Source: a virus. Taken from it: a stretch of DNA of 34,380 nucleotides. A program made the position numbers and the translations under genes. The stretch lies in IMG/VR virus record IMGVR_UViG_3300033148_001446, positions 1-34,380 of that record, one strand, 5' to 3'. Below the pieces are notes generated by a model. That model was given only the letters and a program-made list of their open reading frames with translations, did not search any database and was not told where the DNA came from. Positions 21,215-29,849 of this stretch are shown here, in pieces. The first letter of the stretch is position 1; each line of letters opens with the position of its first letter.

Positions 21215-22152
21215 CCATCAACTTGACCGCTTGAAACTCTGAATAGTGCATCTAGTTTTTTCTCTGCAACATCGCCCATTCCTTGTGCTCTTGCAATTTC
21301 TTTGAGTTTATCCCATTGATTTTGAGGATTACTTCCTAGAATCTGCATCATTGAGATTTCATTTGATTGTTGTCTAACGTGATTATCCATAGTAGAGAAT
21401 ATATCTGGATTACCAAATTCGTTATTGTAGTTAATAATATCGTCACCTGTGTTAAAATGTAACACTCTTGACTCTTCGCCACGCTTTGTAAGTTTGCTTC
21501 CCATCCCTTTGATGCCTTTTTCAACATCTAGTGAAGTTATGTTTTTGTATGCTGAAACTAAAACACTATCAATGTCTGTGCCTTGCTCTGCTTCTATTCT
21601 TTTAACATCTAGCTTTGAAATGATTGTTTTCTTCCACTTCTTATAGCCACCTTTTAATATCTTTCCTCTATCGTGTGACTGTGGCACTATCCAATCTTCT
21701 AACTTTCCTATCTGTGCTCCTGCTTTGTTTCTAGTGTTCTTAACTGAATCAGCAACTTTAGTCCATTGGTCGCCTAACTTTTTAGCTTCTGCATATAGTG
21801 CTTGATTTTTAACCTTGCCGTCTTTTAAATATCTTAGAATCTCGTGTGCTAACTCTGTGTTTTGTCTAAGCCCTGCGTGAGTTGTTCTTAATGCTACTTT
21901 TAAATCTGTCATACTTGCACTAAATTTATTGTAAAGTGAATCAGTCCTACCCTCGATATTAGAAAATTTATTTCCTCTGCCTGCACTTGATGCTGCCATA
22001 TCATAGAGTGCTTGTTTCTCGTCACCGCTCTCTTGCATTATCTGCGTGTTTGTTCTATCTTTTATAAGGTCTTGTGATTTAGTGTATATGTCTCTACGTT
22101 GCTCATAAAGCTTTGTTAACTCTTCTTCACGTCTTACTATGTCGGCTTTCAT
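21190..22152 (-). CDS. Middle part of the large internal virion protein
   Basis: The protein has 320 residues, helical and charged (REEELTKLYEQRRDIYTKSQDL...). The last few residues (VVVIV) result from the frame shift at the 14-bp duplication. ATG 22152 has no ribosome site; upstream it is in the same frame as the ORF ending at 22174, separated by one TAA (codons CAA TAA CAA). So it is probably the middle of a protein of about 854 residues running 22500 to 19922. Long helices suit the core of a T7 gp16-like channel protein. Confidence 0.7.
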   Translation of the reverse strand: MKADIVRREEELTKLYEQRRDIYTKSQDLIKDRTNTQIMQESGDEKQALYDMAASSAGRGNKFSNIEGRTDSLYNKFSASMTDLKVALRTTHAGLRQNTELAHEILRYLKDGKVKNQALYAEAKKLGDQWTKVADSVKNTRNKAGAQIGKLEDWIVPQSHDRGKILKGGYKKWKKTIISKLDVKRIEAEQGTDIDSVLVSAYKNITSLDVEKGIKGMGSKLTKRGEESRVLHFNTGDDIINYNNEFGNPDIFSTMDNHVRQQSNEISMMQILGSNPQNQWDKLKEIARAQGMGDVAEKKLDALFRVSSGQVDGDSVVVIV

Positions 22153-22173
22153 ATAAGCTTGTTTATCAGCTTG

Positions 22174-22500
22174 TTATTGCCCTATAATAAGCTTAGGCTC
22201 TGCTTCGTCTACTTTGATTGCTTCTAAGTCTGCATTTTTAGCTTCTATCTCTGATTGCTTCTTTACATATTGACCGCTTTCGTAGCGTTGTTGCTTAGTT
22301 ATATCTTCTTGTCTAGTTGATATAAACTCTTCTGTTAAATCAGCTTCTAGTGTTTCGGCTACTGCTTCCTCGTCTACAAGTTTAGCTTTTGCAATTTCAG
22401 CTTCTTTGACTTGTTTAAAGGTTGTGCGTTTCGGTGCTTTTTTAGCAACTTCTTTAGTTAGTGTTTCTAATGTTTCTTTGGCTACTTTTGCTATTGGCAT
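22174..22500 (-). CDS. N-terminal part of the large internal virion protein
   Basis: The open frame has 108 codons with a good start: GGGAGAATAACTA precedes ATG 22500, overlapping the previous stop as TAATG. The protein is Ala/Glu/Lys-rich and helical (MPIAKVAKETLETLTKEVAKK). It ends ...PKLIIGQ at TAA, and the same frame then continues QADKQAYMKADIVRRE into the next ORF. Either a single C-to-T change has truncated the protein, or the stop is leaky. As a stand-alone product it would be a small helical virion protein. Confidence 0.7.
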   Translation of the reverse strand: MPIAKVAKETLETLTKEVAKKAPKRTTFKQVKEAEIAKAKLVDEEAVAETLEADLTEEFISTRQEDITKQQRYESGQYVKKQSEIEAKNADLEAIKVDEAEPKLIIGQ

Positions 22501-22814
22501 TAGTTATTCTCCCACTTACTACAACAAAAGTCCAACTTAACTCCCATATCATAGTTTAAATCTTCTATTCCTAAATTACAGTATGTTTGTCCAAGTTTAG
22601 GTTTTAGTCCTTTTAAATGCTTACAGTTTTCACATTTTCTGTTTTTCTGTTTTTCTAATTCTGAATTAAATTCGTGAGCCTTATCCCTCATTAGTCTATC
22701 GTGCTTCTTTAGCCTATGAACATCTGATAGATTTCTTGCTAATTCCATATCTATTTCATCCCAAAGAACATCTGAGCCTCGCATATATAGTTTATTAAAA
22801 ACTTCTCTTTTCAT
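22500..22814 (-). CDS. Small cysteine-cluster protein inserted among core genes
   Basis: The protein has 104 residues: a helical charged N-terminus and a C-terminal cysteine cluster KCENCKHLKG...YCNLG...FCCSKWEN, very close in pattern to the small proteins at 3100-3297 and 3349-3564. It sits between two large internal virion genes with TAATG or two-base junctions on both sides, an unusual place for such a protein. It may be a structural or redox/zinc accessory for core assembly, or an intruding cassette. Function unknown. Confidence 0.7.
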   Translation of the reverse strand: MKREVFNKLYMRGSDVLWDEIDMELARNLSDVHRLKKHDRLMRDKAHEFNSELEKQKNRKCENCKHLKGLKPKLGQTYCNLGIEDLNYDMGVKLDFCCSKWENN

Positions 22815-22815
22815 C

Positions 22816-24930
22816 TTATTCCCCTAGTATCTCATCAATCGGATTGTTTTTTATATCATCAATTATAGCATTTATTTTCTTGCCTAACTTACTTGCTGCA
22901 AACCATCTATGATGCCCATCTTCGATATGGTATTTTCCGTCTTTTAAATAAACTTCTATCGGTTCTGTAAAATCCACTGACCTTACCCACTCCATACCAC
23001 CTTGCTTAAATTTATATTCAGCGTTTTCAATGTCTGTATTTGTTGGATGTACTACTTTTGTGTCAAGGGTTAATTTATCTCCAATGTTTACGCCAAATGC
23101 TTCTTTATCTAAAATGTCAGTATCTATGTGTTCTAATTCTTCTCTTGTCATTTTTCTTAGTGCTTTTGATTGCTCCGTGATGCTTTGTTTCCCCGTCAAA
23201 TAATTAAACTTAGGATTACTCTCCAACTCTTCTAAAGCTCTTTCTGCCCACTCTTTAAACTCTTTCTGTACTTTAGGATTCTTCACTAGGGCTTTAAGTG
23301 CTGTATATCCACCAAGTCCGGTTACAAACTTCTCTGCATCAAAAGTTATGTTTCCGTTTTCATCTTCACTTATTCCTGCGATTGTACCTGCTGCTAGATT
23401 GTCACCGAATTTAGCGAATACTTGTTCGGCTTCAAAGTCTGCTTCGGCTTGTGCCATTCTATCTTGCTCTGCTATATCTTCTTTGCTCATGCCTTTGTAT
23501 TTATCATCAGTCTTTTTAAAGTGCTGTTTAACCGCTTCTTTGGCTTCTTCTTCACTGCCACCTATCTTCGGCTCTGCTACTTCTTTAATTTGTTGACTTC
23601 TTTCTGATAGTGGTTTTTCAAGTGCATCTATCTTAGCTTGTATCTCGTCATACTCTGCTTTGTTTCCTGCTTCTTCTATGAGAGTTTCACCCTCTTGTTT
23701 AGTAGCACTTCCCTCAAATGGATCATCTTTACTTAATGGCTTAAACTCTGTCGCTGTATCAATAGTTTCTTCGACTTGCTTAGTTTCTGCATCTACTCTT
23801 TTGACTTCTGATATGTTTTTAGTTTCTGCTTCTAGTGAGTTTTCAGCAACATCGTCTATATCATCACCTAACTCTTTCACTTTATCTTCGACACTTAATT
23901 CAGTATGCTTAGAGATGTCAACGGGCTTTCCTTGATTAATATCCCTCTCGGCTTTACTCATCATGTCTAGGTGCTTTGTTGTGTTGCCTGTAAGCATATA
24001 CATCTCACGTCTAAAGAATCTTTCTACTACTTCTTGTTGTAGTTTAGCTTCTTCAATTGGTACACCTTTTTTCTCTAACTCTTTTGCTATTGAGCCAACT
24101 CCACGACCTTTGATGTTTTTAACTAATCTCCAATCTAAAAATGCTGAGCCACCTGCACGAATACCACCTGCGAATCCTGATGCTATTAGAATGTTTTTCG
24201 CTGAATCCCATAAGCCATATTCTTGGTCTGAAAGTTCTTTGTGCTGAGATATCTTCATCTCTCTTTCAATCTCACCTGCAACTGCAATTCCTGCTTCTAC
24301 TGTGAAAGCTTTTAGTGCTGCTCCTGCGATTGTCTTTCCTAATACTCTTTGTGGGCTTACTGCTATCTCTTTTAGTGTTGTTTCTCTGAATCCATGACCT
24401 GCAACCATACCTAATGCTAGTTGCCCTAATCCTACACCTTTTGCTTCCAACTCTTTTTGGATTTGTTCTTGCTGTGCTTTCGTATAGTCTGTATATGCAA
24501 CTTTAGCTTTGGTGCTATTCCAACCGTTTTGCTTTGCTAGTAATGCACCTTTAACCATATCCATATCAAAGATAAAACCCGTAGTCCAATTATTCTCCGT
24601 GTCTTGCACGTTTCCTTGACTATCCAAAGTAAATCTTCCGTTTTCTATGTGTTTCTCGATTATATTGCGATTTAAATCTTCTGTCTTTTCTGCTTTAAAA
24701 AAAGCTGTGTTGTCTGCATAAGCATCATAAAACTTTTTATTAGTATCATAATCTTCATATTCTCTGAAAGATTTTCCTCTCGATTTCTCCGCAATATCAT
24801 CACCGTAATCTAAATTTACTTGGTCAACTACTGTACCAACTCCACTCCAAAAACCATCATCTTCCTCGCTCCAATCTGTACGATATGGCTCTAATGGTGT
24901 TGCTGTATCTCTCTGTTCAATAGTAGGCAT
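22816..24930 (-). CDS. Large internal virion protein with C-terminal ParB/Srx-like domain
   Basis: The protein has 704 residues. Much of the chain is helical and very acidic around 330-510 (repeated Glu/Asp/Lys runs). Around 185-270 is an Ala/Gly-rich hydrophobic region (AGAALKAFTVEAGIAVAGEI). The last 50 residues form a ParB/sulfiredoxin-like nuclease or nucleotidyl-binding fold with the signature DGKYHIEDGHHRWFAA (GHHR at 672-675). Such domains appear in large polyvalent proteins injected with phage DNA. The likely role is an ejected core protein. ATG 24930 overlaps the previous stop (TAATG). Confidence 0.78.
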   Translation of the reverse strand: MPTIEQRDTATPLEPYRTDWSEEDDGFWSGVGTVVDQVNLDYGDDIAEKSRGKSFREYEDYDTNKKFYDAYADNTAFFKAEKTEDLNRNIIEKHIENGRFTLDSQGNVQDTENNWTTGFIFDMDMVKGALLAKQNGWNSTKAKVAYTDYTKAQQEQIQKELEAKGVGLGQLALGMVAGHGFRETTLKEIAVSPQRVLGKTIAGAALKAFTVEAGIAVAGEIEREMKISQHKELSDQEYGLWDSAKNILIASGFAGGIRAGGSAFLDWRLVKNIKGRGVGSIAKELEKKGVPIEEAKLQQEVVERFFRREMYMLTGNTTKHLDMMSKAERDINQGKPVDISKHTELSVEDKVKELGDDIDDVAENSLEAETKNISEVKRVDAETKQVEETIDTATEFKPLSKDDPFEGSATKQEGETLIEEAGNKAEYDEIQAKIDALEKPLSERSQQIKEVAEPKIGGSEEEAKEAVKQHFKKTDDKYKGMSKEDIAEQDRMAQAEADFEAEQVFAKFGDNLAAGTIAGISEDENGNITFDAEKFVTGLGGYTALKALVKNPKVQKEFKEWAERALEELESNPKFNYLTGKQSITEQSKALRKMTREELEHIDTDILDKEAFGVNIGDKLTLDTKVVHPTNTDIENAEYKFKQGGMEWVRSVDFTEPIEVYLKDGKYHIEDGHHRWFAASKLGKKINAIIDDIKNNPIDEILGE

Positions 24931-26975
24931 TAGTTATAATCCTTATTGTAATCTAAGATAAGAGGTGTACCATCTTCATTGGCTACGTCAAAACCTTTCC
25001 CTCCACGGATCACATGAACTAAATATTGTCCTTGCCCTGCATAATGAAGCTGAATGTTTCTATCTCCAAAAAAACTTGTCATGTTTTTTATTCTCATCTC
25101 TAATGCAACATTGTTTGGTATTGATACATTCTCTATCCAATCTTCAAAGTCTCCAGAACTTACACCTCTAGGAAGTAATACATCTTTACCGTTATACTGT
25201 TTAACTTGCCCTAGTGTTGCTTCTACTGCATCATCTGCATCTAATGCTTCTTCGCCCTCTGCTACTATTCCACGATTATAATTAACTACACCGTTTTTCA
25301 TTTGGTTAATTACCGTCTCGCCTTGAAAGTGGCTAAATACACTTCCTAGTTTTGCATTGATTCCTTTCTCTGTAACTGCTGCATCTTCTACACTTATATC
25401 TGCGTATTTCCCTTTGAGTGAAAGTCTAGCAGCTTCACGATTTCCGTCAAGTGATAGAGTAGCAGCAAAAGCCATTGATGGTGCGTTCTTCTTAGCTATC
25501 TGTGAGAATACTTGCTTTGCTATTTCTGGGTGAAACTGTGTAATCTTTTCAATAGTTACTAACTTATCGTTTGTGTTTCCAGGTGCTTCGAAATAACTAG
25601 CCCAACTTTTAGCATCTTCGGCTTGTAGTAGGTTTCTATAATTGTCTCCGTATGTTTCTTTAATATCATACACATTCGACTTCATATCTTCTAATCCTGC
25701 GATTAAACTATCTACACCATCCATAGCACTCATTTTATATTTAGGTGCTTCTATAACACCCTCTTTGATTGCTAGTCCTACACTGTCTTTGTCTGCTCTT
25801 GCTTTTCTATCTTTTAATGTTGTGCGTAGTTGGTCGATAAGTGTTTGGTCTACGCCTTTTCTCGGCTTTGTTTCTAGTAGTGCGATTCTATCTTCTTGCT
25901 CTGGAATAGATAAAGTTCCCCAATCTGCTTGGAAAGTTTGGATAGCTTTTTGTTGTAAGTAATTATACTTTGAGCCTTTGCTCGTAGAGTTATTAAAAGC
26001 TGTTTCCATCTCTTCTTGTGAATATGCACTATCTCCACCATCTTTCATTATTGCTATTTCATCATTTAAAACTTGTGTAGAGAAGTCACCAACCTTTTTA
26101 GCACTTGCACTTCTTGCTCTCACTTCGGCATTATATAATTTTTGGAGTGATGCTTGATGTGCAGCATTTTCCTCTACTGTCATATCGGCTCTCTCTTGAC
26201 CTACTTCTGCATTTAGATATTTACTAGCATTTTCTAAACTATCTTCTTCTAGCAAATCTTCCATATTGCGTTGAGCTGTACCGTTGATAATTTGATAGTT
26301 AGCTTTCTTTAGTATCTGTTGCGACTGAGCATCATTTATAAGCCCTTTGTTTGACATAGTGCCTACATATTCAAGATTCTTTTGCTTCTCAAACTGTGCT
26401 CTATCCATGTCACCCGTTGCTTGTAATTCAACTATCTGTGCGATATTCAACTCAATAGATTGTGTGAATGTTTCCAATTCCGCTGCTTGAATACGTCCAT
26501 GCTCTGCGACTTTTAACTTTCCATAAGATGAGTTTCTTACTTTATGCCCACCTATTGCAATAACGCTTGAAAGCTCTGATGTAGGTGCTGATTCAGATAA
26601 ACCATCTACAAAACCTCTCATTGCATTATCGTAAGCTTCTGGCTCATTCTCGTAAGCCATTAGTAGTTCATTTGATGTATCAGCTATTTGTAACTCTGCA
26701 TCGGCTGCATATGTAGCACTTCTTACTTCATTGTAAACTGATCCATAGATATTATTGACTTTTTTATTGAATGGCTTGTTTTCTTTAGCATCTTTATAGG
26801 CTTGTTCTTGTGCTGTCTCTTTAGCTTCTCTAGTCATTTGAGCTTCTTTGAAGTCTTGAAACTCTTTTAGATTAGCTGTTAAGTCTCTGCTTTGTCCTAT
26901 TTGATGCTGCAACCCTCTGTCACTTATTGGTGTAGCTTGTTGTGCTTGTGCTGTACTTTGATAACCTTTTAACAT
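24930..26975 (-). CDS. Internal virion protein (T7 gp15-like position)
   Basis: The protein has 681 residues, largely helical with many Ala, Glu, Gln and Lys, and an N-terminus rich in Gln (YQSTAQAQQATPISDRGLQHQIGQS). There is no signal peptide or obvious catalytic motif. Position and length match T7 gp15 (747), the core protein that, with gp14 and gp16, builds the ejection channel. The C-terminal end (about 635-681) is more beta-like, with Gly-rich turns. It is coupled to both neighbours by TAATG overlaps. Confidence 0.75.
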   Translation of the reverse strand: MLKGYQSTAQAQQATPISDRGLQHQIGQSRDLTANLKEFQDFKEAQMTREAKETAQEQAYKDAKENKPFNKKVNNIYGSVYNEVRSATYAADAELQIADTSNELLMAYENEPEAYDNAMRGFVDGLSESAPTSELSSVIAIGGHKVRNSSYGKLKVAEHGRIQAAELETFTQSIELNIAQIVELQATGDMDRAQFEKQKNLEYVGTMSNKGLINDAQSQQILKKANYQIINGTAQRNMEDLLEEDSLENASKYLNAEVGQERADMTVEENAAHQASLQKLYNAEVRARSASAKKVGDFSTQVLNDEIAIMKDGGDSAYSQEEMETAFNNSTSKGSKYNYLQQKAIQTFQADWGTLSIPEQEDRIALLETKPRKGVDQTLIDQLRTTLKDRKARADKDSVGLAIKEGVIEAPKYKMSAMDGVDSLIAGLEDMKSNVYDIKETYGDNYRNLLQAEDAKSWASYFEAPGNTNDKLVTIEKITQFHPEIAKQVFSQIAKKNAPSMAFAATLSLDGNREAARLSLKGKYADISVEDAAVTEKGINAKLGSVFSHFQGETVINQMKNGVVNYNRGIVAEGEEALDADDAVEATLGQVKQYNGKDVLLPRGVSSGDFEDWIENVSIPNNVALEMRIKNMTSFFGDRNIQLHYAGQGQYLVHVIRGGKGFDVANEDGTPLILDYNKDYN

Positions 26976-27430
26976 TAAGCTTCCTTTTTAGCTAAAAGAG
27001 ATTTAGGTGCATCTATTGAAGTTCTCTCTAGTGATTTTTCGTAAGTGGTAAATGCACTTATCCCTGCGTTTAATATACCTTGACCAAATGCTGACTTCTG
27101 TGCTGAGTCTAAAGAGGCAATATTTGCATTTGCTCCCATCATCTGAATCTCTGTCGATAACTCCGCAAAGTCCATATCCCAATTAAATTGCTTTTCGGCT
27201 GCTCTCGCCATTGCTTCAACACTTCCGCCTCGTCTATGCTGTGATGCTGCCATTACAACATCAGAAGCCATTGACTTATTGAAGTTCTTTTGAAGATTCA
27301 TACCGTAGAGATTGCCTTGCATTTTCGTTTGTGCAGCTTGTACTTTCGCATTAGCTTTTTCTATTCTTATTTGTGCTTCTCTTTGGTTAGCTTGTCCTAT
27401 TGCTTGCACTGCTTGTAAATACATAGACAT
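26975..27430 (-). CDS. Internal virion protein (T7 gp14-like position)
   Basis: The protein has 151 residues, Ala/Gln/Met-rich and helical (IGQANQREAQIRIEKANAKVQAAQTK...), with a Gly/Ala-rich segment near 115-130 that could insert into a membrane (FGQGILNAGISAF). Size and position before the gp15-like gene match gp14/internal virion protein B, which is ejected first and forms the outer-membrane pore. No motif is decisive. The start has AAAGGAG. Confidence 0.75.
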   Translation of the reverse strand: MSMYLQAVQAIGQANQREAQIRIEKANAKVQAAQTKMQGNLYGMNLQKNFNKSMASDVVMAASQHRRGGSVEAMARAAEKQFNWDMDFAELSTEIQMMGANANIASLDSAQKSAFGQGILNAGISAFTTYEKSLERTSIDAPKSLLAKKEA

Positions 27431-27444
27431 TCTCCTTTGTTATA

Positions 27445-27450
27445 ATTATA
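27445..27450 (-). promoter_or_regulatory. -10 promoter candidate (TATAAT)
   Basis: The minus strand reads ATAGTATAATTATAAC in the 25-base gap between the nozzle stop (27456) and the AAAGGAG of the gp14-like gene. No -35 or TGn. Confidence 0.35.
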
Positions 27451-27455
27451 CTATA

Positions 27456-29246
27456 TTAGTACGAAACTTCATATCCAATACCTCTAATAAGTAATGGTAA
27501 CGGGTTTTGTTGTGTTATTTCGAATTGATAAAGTCTTTGATACCCTAAAAGAAATATCTCTTTAAAGCCTGTGAATGGCTCTGGTGCTTCATCTAATATG
27601 ACCGTGAATTTCCTATCTGGCGAGTAAGTATCTTCCACATAAACACCTAAGCTCTCTAAGATATTCAAATCTACTTTTGTAACTCTTTTTCTTCTGTGTA
27701 GTGTATTTCCTGCTTTTGTATCTGTTGATAGTGGTAGTGTCTTGATTTTAGTTTCAAAGTCTAAGCCTACTTCTAATCTATAAGCATCTCTTGTTATATC
27801 AAAGTGATTTAGGTCTGTACCATCACTTATTGGTCTAGAGTCTGGCATTATTGAGAAGTCTGCAACTACTTTAAAGTCTGTGTTTAGGAATAAGTCTTTA
27901 TAGTCTGTCGTGATTGATGTTACGGGTGTGCCTGTTGTGTAATCAGTCTCTACAATATTGTCTGAGCCATCAATTATATTATCATCACCATCTATTACGT
28001 TATTTGTTGTCGGCTCTACACCTTTAACCAATACGTTATGGTCTGTGTAGGTATCTTCTTCAAGTTTCTCTATAAAGTAATTCTCATTTCTCTTAACTAA
28101 GAAATACACCTCTTTTGACAATACACAAGCATCTACAAATTCGCCTTGTGTTTCCCAATGAGTCCAACCTAATAAGCCCTCGCTTCTAAGTGTATTCATT
28201 ACTGCTATTGAGCCGTCTTCATTAACTGCGTAAACATAATCACTAACGTCAAGGGTTGTTCCTTTGATAGCCTTTAATGACTTGATTCCTGTCAATAAGT
28301 GTGAAGCAAGTAGCGTGATGTTGTTAGATACAAATCCATCTTCATTGTAATCATAGATAAATTGTCTTATTGTTCTCTCTGATGAGTCAACGTAAAGAGT
28401 CGCACCATCAATCAAAATAGGTCTTAATCGCTTTGATCCATAGCCCGTTTGCTGTTGCCAAGATGAACTTGCAGGAGTAGGGTAGTCAATCGTATTGATA
28501 AACTCTGCACCCGTTGTAAATACTTGAATCTTTCTCCCTGCGAAAATATTAACAATCTTGTTAAACTCACCTGTATCAATCGTGTCAAATATTGCGTGGT
28601 CGTCTGGAATTACTCCGTCTGTTTCTACCCATGTAAAATCCCAATAGCTGTTAACTCTACTAGCCCATACTGATGTGGGTTTCTCTGTACTTCCTGCAAA
28701 CCATAATCTTCCACCGTGGAAAGTTGCTGTTGACGGCCATCCTCTTGTTGCACTCCAAACAGGCTCGTCACCGCTTCCAAAATCATTATCTGGGATTACT
28801 AGCGTTATTGTAGATAAAGTCCAATCTGCATCCGTTGCACCTCTTACTAACTTTAATGAGTTTTCTGTTTCGTGCATTATTATTACTGTATCTGCACTTT
28901 GAATAACATCTAGTTCTCTAATTACGTCAATGTCTGTGAATGTTAAGGCTATGTCTGTTTTGACTAATTCACCGTCTCGCATAACATCTATAAAGCCCTC
29001 TCTGAATATAATAATATATTTTTGTGCTTGATTAAATATGAATGGCTCTAGTCTAACTTCTTCTGAGTAATAACCATCAGTTGTTTTAGCTAGTCCTGGT
29101 CTACGTCTTAAACCGCCTTGTGGCACGATAACCATATTCTTTGCTTCTGCAACTGAACTTCCATACTTCTCTATGTCTGTCCTAGCGTGAAGTGATGGTG
29201 CTAGTTCTCCGCCTGATAGGTTACTTTGGAGAAATTCTACACCCAT
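27456..29246 (-). CDS. Tail tubular protein B / nozzle (T7 gp12-like)
   Basis: The protein has 596 residues. The N-terminus is highly typical: FLQSNLSGGELAPSLHARTDIEKY and KNMVIVPQGGLRRRPG, then beta-propeller-like WPSTATFHGGRLWFAGS and the TSVWASRVNSYWDF block. It forms the hexameric tail nozzle on which the tailspikes hang. Around 420-440 there is a repeated Asp-rich string (IDGDDNIIDGSDNIVE) that may bind calcium. C-terminal residues end with a beta-strand pattern common in this family. It is adjacent to the adaptor gene with one base between. Confidence 0.93.
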   Translation of the reverse strand: MGVEFLQSNLSGGELAPSLHARTDIEKYGSSVAEAKNMVIVPQGGLRRRPGLAKTTDGYYSEEVRLEPFIFNQAQKYIIIFREGFIDVMRDGELVKTDIALTFTDIDVIRELDVIQSADTVIIMHETENSLKLVRGATDADWTLSTITLVIPDNDFGSGDEPVWSATRGWPSTATFHGGRLWFAGSTEKPTSVWASRVNSYWDFTWVETDGVIPDDHAIFDTIDTGEFNKIVNIFAGRKIQVFTTGAEFINTIDYPTPASSSWQQQTGYGSKRLRPILIDGATLYVDSSERTIRQFIYDYNEDGFVSNNITLLASHLLTGIKSLKAIKGTTLDVSDYVYAVNEDGSIAVMNTLRSEGLLGWTHWETQGEFVDACVLSKEVYFLVKRNENYFIEKLEEDTYTDHNVLVKGVEPTTNNVIDGDDNIIDGSDNIVETDYTTGTPVTSITTDYKDLFLNTDFKVVADFSIMPDSRPISDGTDLNHFDITRDAYRLEVGLDFETKIKTLPLSTDTKAGNTLHRRKRVTKVDLNILESLGVYVEDTYSPDRKFTVILDEAPEPFTGFKEIFLLGYQRLYQFEITQQNPLPLLIRGIGYEVSY

Positions 29247-29247
29247 C

Positions 29248-29799
29248 TTAGTATCTCGCTGTTACATAAGGTTGGTCTTGCACTGCTACCTCTGGGTATT
29301 GTGTAGAGTCTGCAAACTTGGCTTTTCTTATCTCATTATTAAAAACTTTTGAGAAGTAATCACCCTTTGTGATATCACCTGTTAATGGTATAGCAAATTG
29401 TGAAGCTAGATTATATTCTAGTGCTTTTGCAAAATAAGCAGGTAATAAATCTTCATCAACTCTATAAATGTAATCAAGTTGAAAAGTTAGATTGTTACAA
29501 TGTATTTCTTTACCGTAAACTTCGTATCTTTCAGAATCACCCTTGACTGAGTATAAAAAATCATTAGGTAGTTGAAAAGCATAGTTCCAATCTGTTGACG
29601 GTGTTGCTGATAATCTATTTAACCCTTGCGTTTTAGTAGCAAATCGCCATCTATGATTCTGCAACATTGATAAATAAGTATTCTCAAATAGATTTGCACC
29701 TAGTTTTGCACCTGTTGTATCTTCTGTGATTGATGATATTGTGTTTCCACCTAAGAGTAAGAGAGCGTTACTTACAAGCTGTACCTTTGATATTGACAT
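29248..29799 (-). CDS. Tail tubular protein A / adaptor (T7 gp11-like)
   Basis: The protein has 183 residues. It shows the typical pattern KVQLVSNALLLLGGNTISS, LFENTYLSMLQNHRWRFATK, NYAFQLPNDFLY and YFAKALEYNLAS of podovirus adaptor proteins, which form the dodecameric ring between portal and nozzle. It is preceded by a short gap with a UUCG hairpin (29822-29841), and the ATG at 29799 follows AAGGAG. Confidence 0.9.
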   Translation of the reverse strand: MSISKVQLVSNALLLLGGNTISSITEDTTGAKLGANLFENTYLSMLQNHRWRFATKTQGLNRLSATPSTDWNYAFQLPNDFLYSVKGDSERYEVYGKEIHCNNLTFQLDYIYRVDEDLLPAYFAKALEYNLASQFAIPLTGDITKGDYFSKVFNNEIRKAKFADSTQYPEVAVQDQPYVTARY

Positions 29800-29821
29800 T
29801 TTAGCTCCTTAGTATATAGTG

Positions 29822-29841
29822 CAACACTCCGAAGAGTGCTG
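29822..29841 (-). other. RNA hairpin with UUCG tetraloop
   Basis: On the minus strand CAGCACTC pairs with GAGTGTTG (eight pairs, one G-U) around TTCG closed by C-G, the ultra-stable tetraloop. The G-U pair favours minus-strand RNA. It sits between the decoration and adaptor genes with no T-run. It may be a processing or attenuation element lowering expression downstream of the capsid genes. Confidence 0.6.
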
Positions 29842-29849
29842 TGTAAATA

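Noticed and set aside
20631-21242. Plus-strand 203-residue open frame
   Set aside because: It is the antisense shadow of the internal virion gene; no ribosome site and a composition typical of reverse-frame reading (Ser/Leu/Pro-rich).
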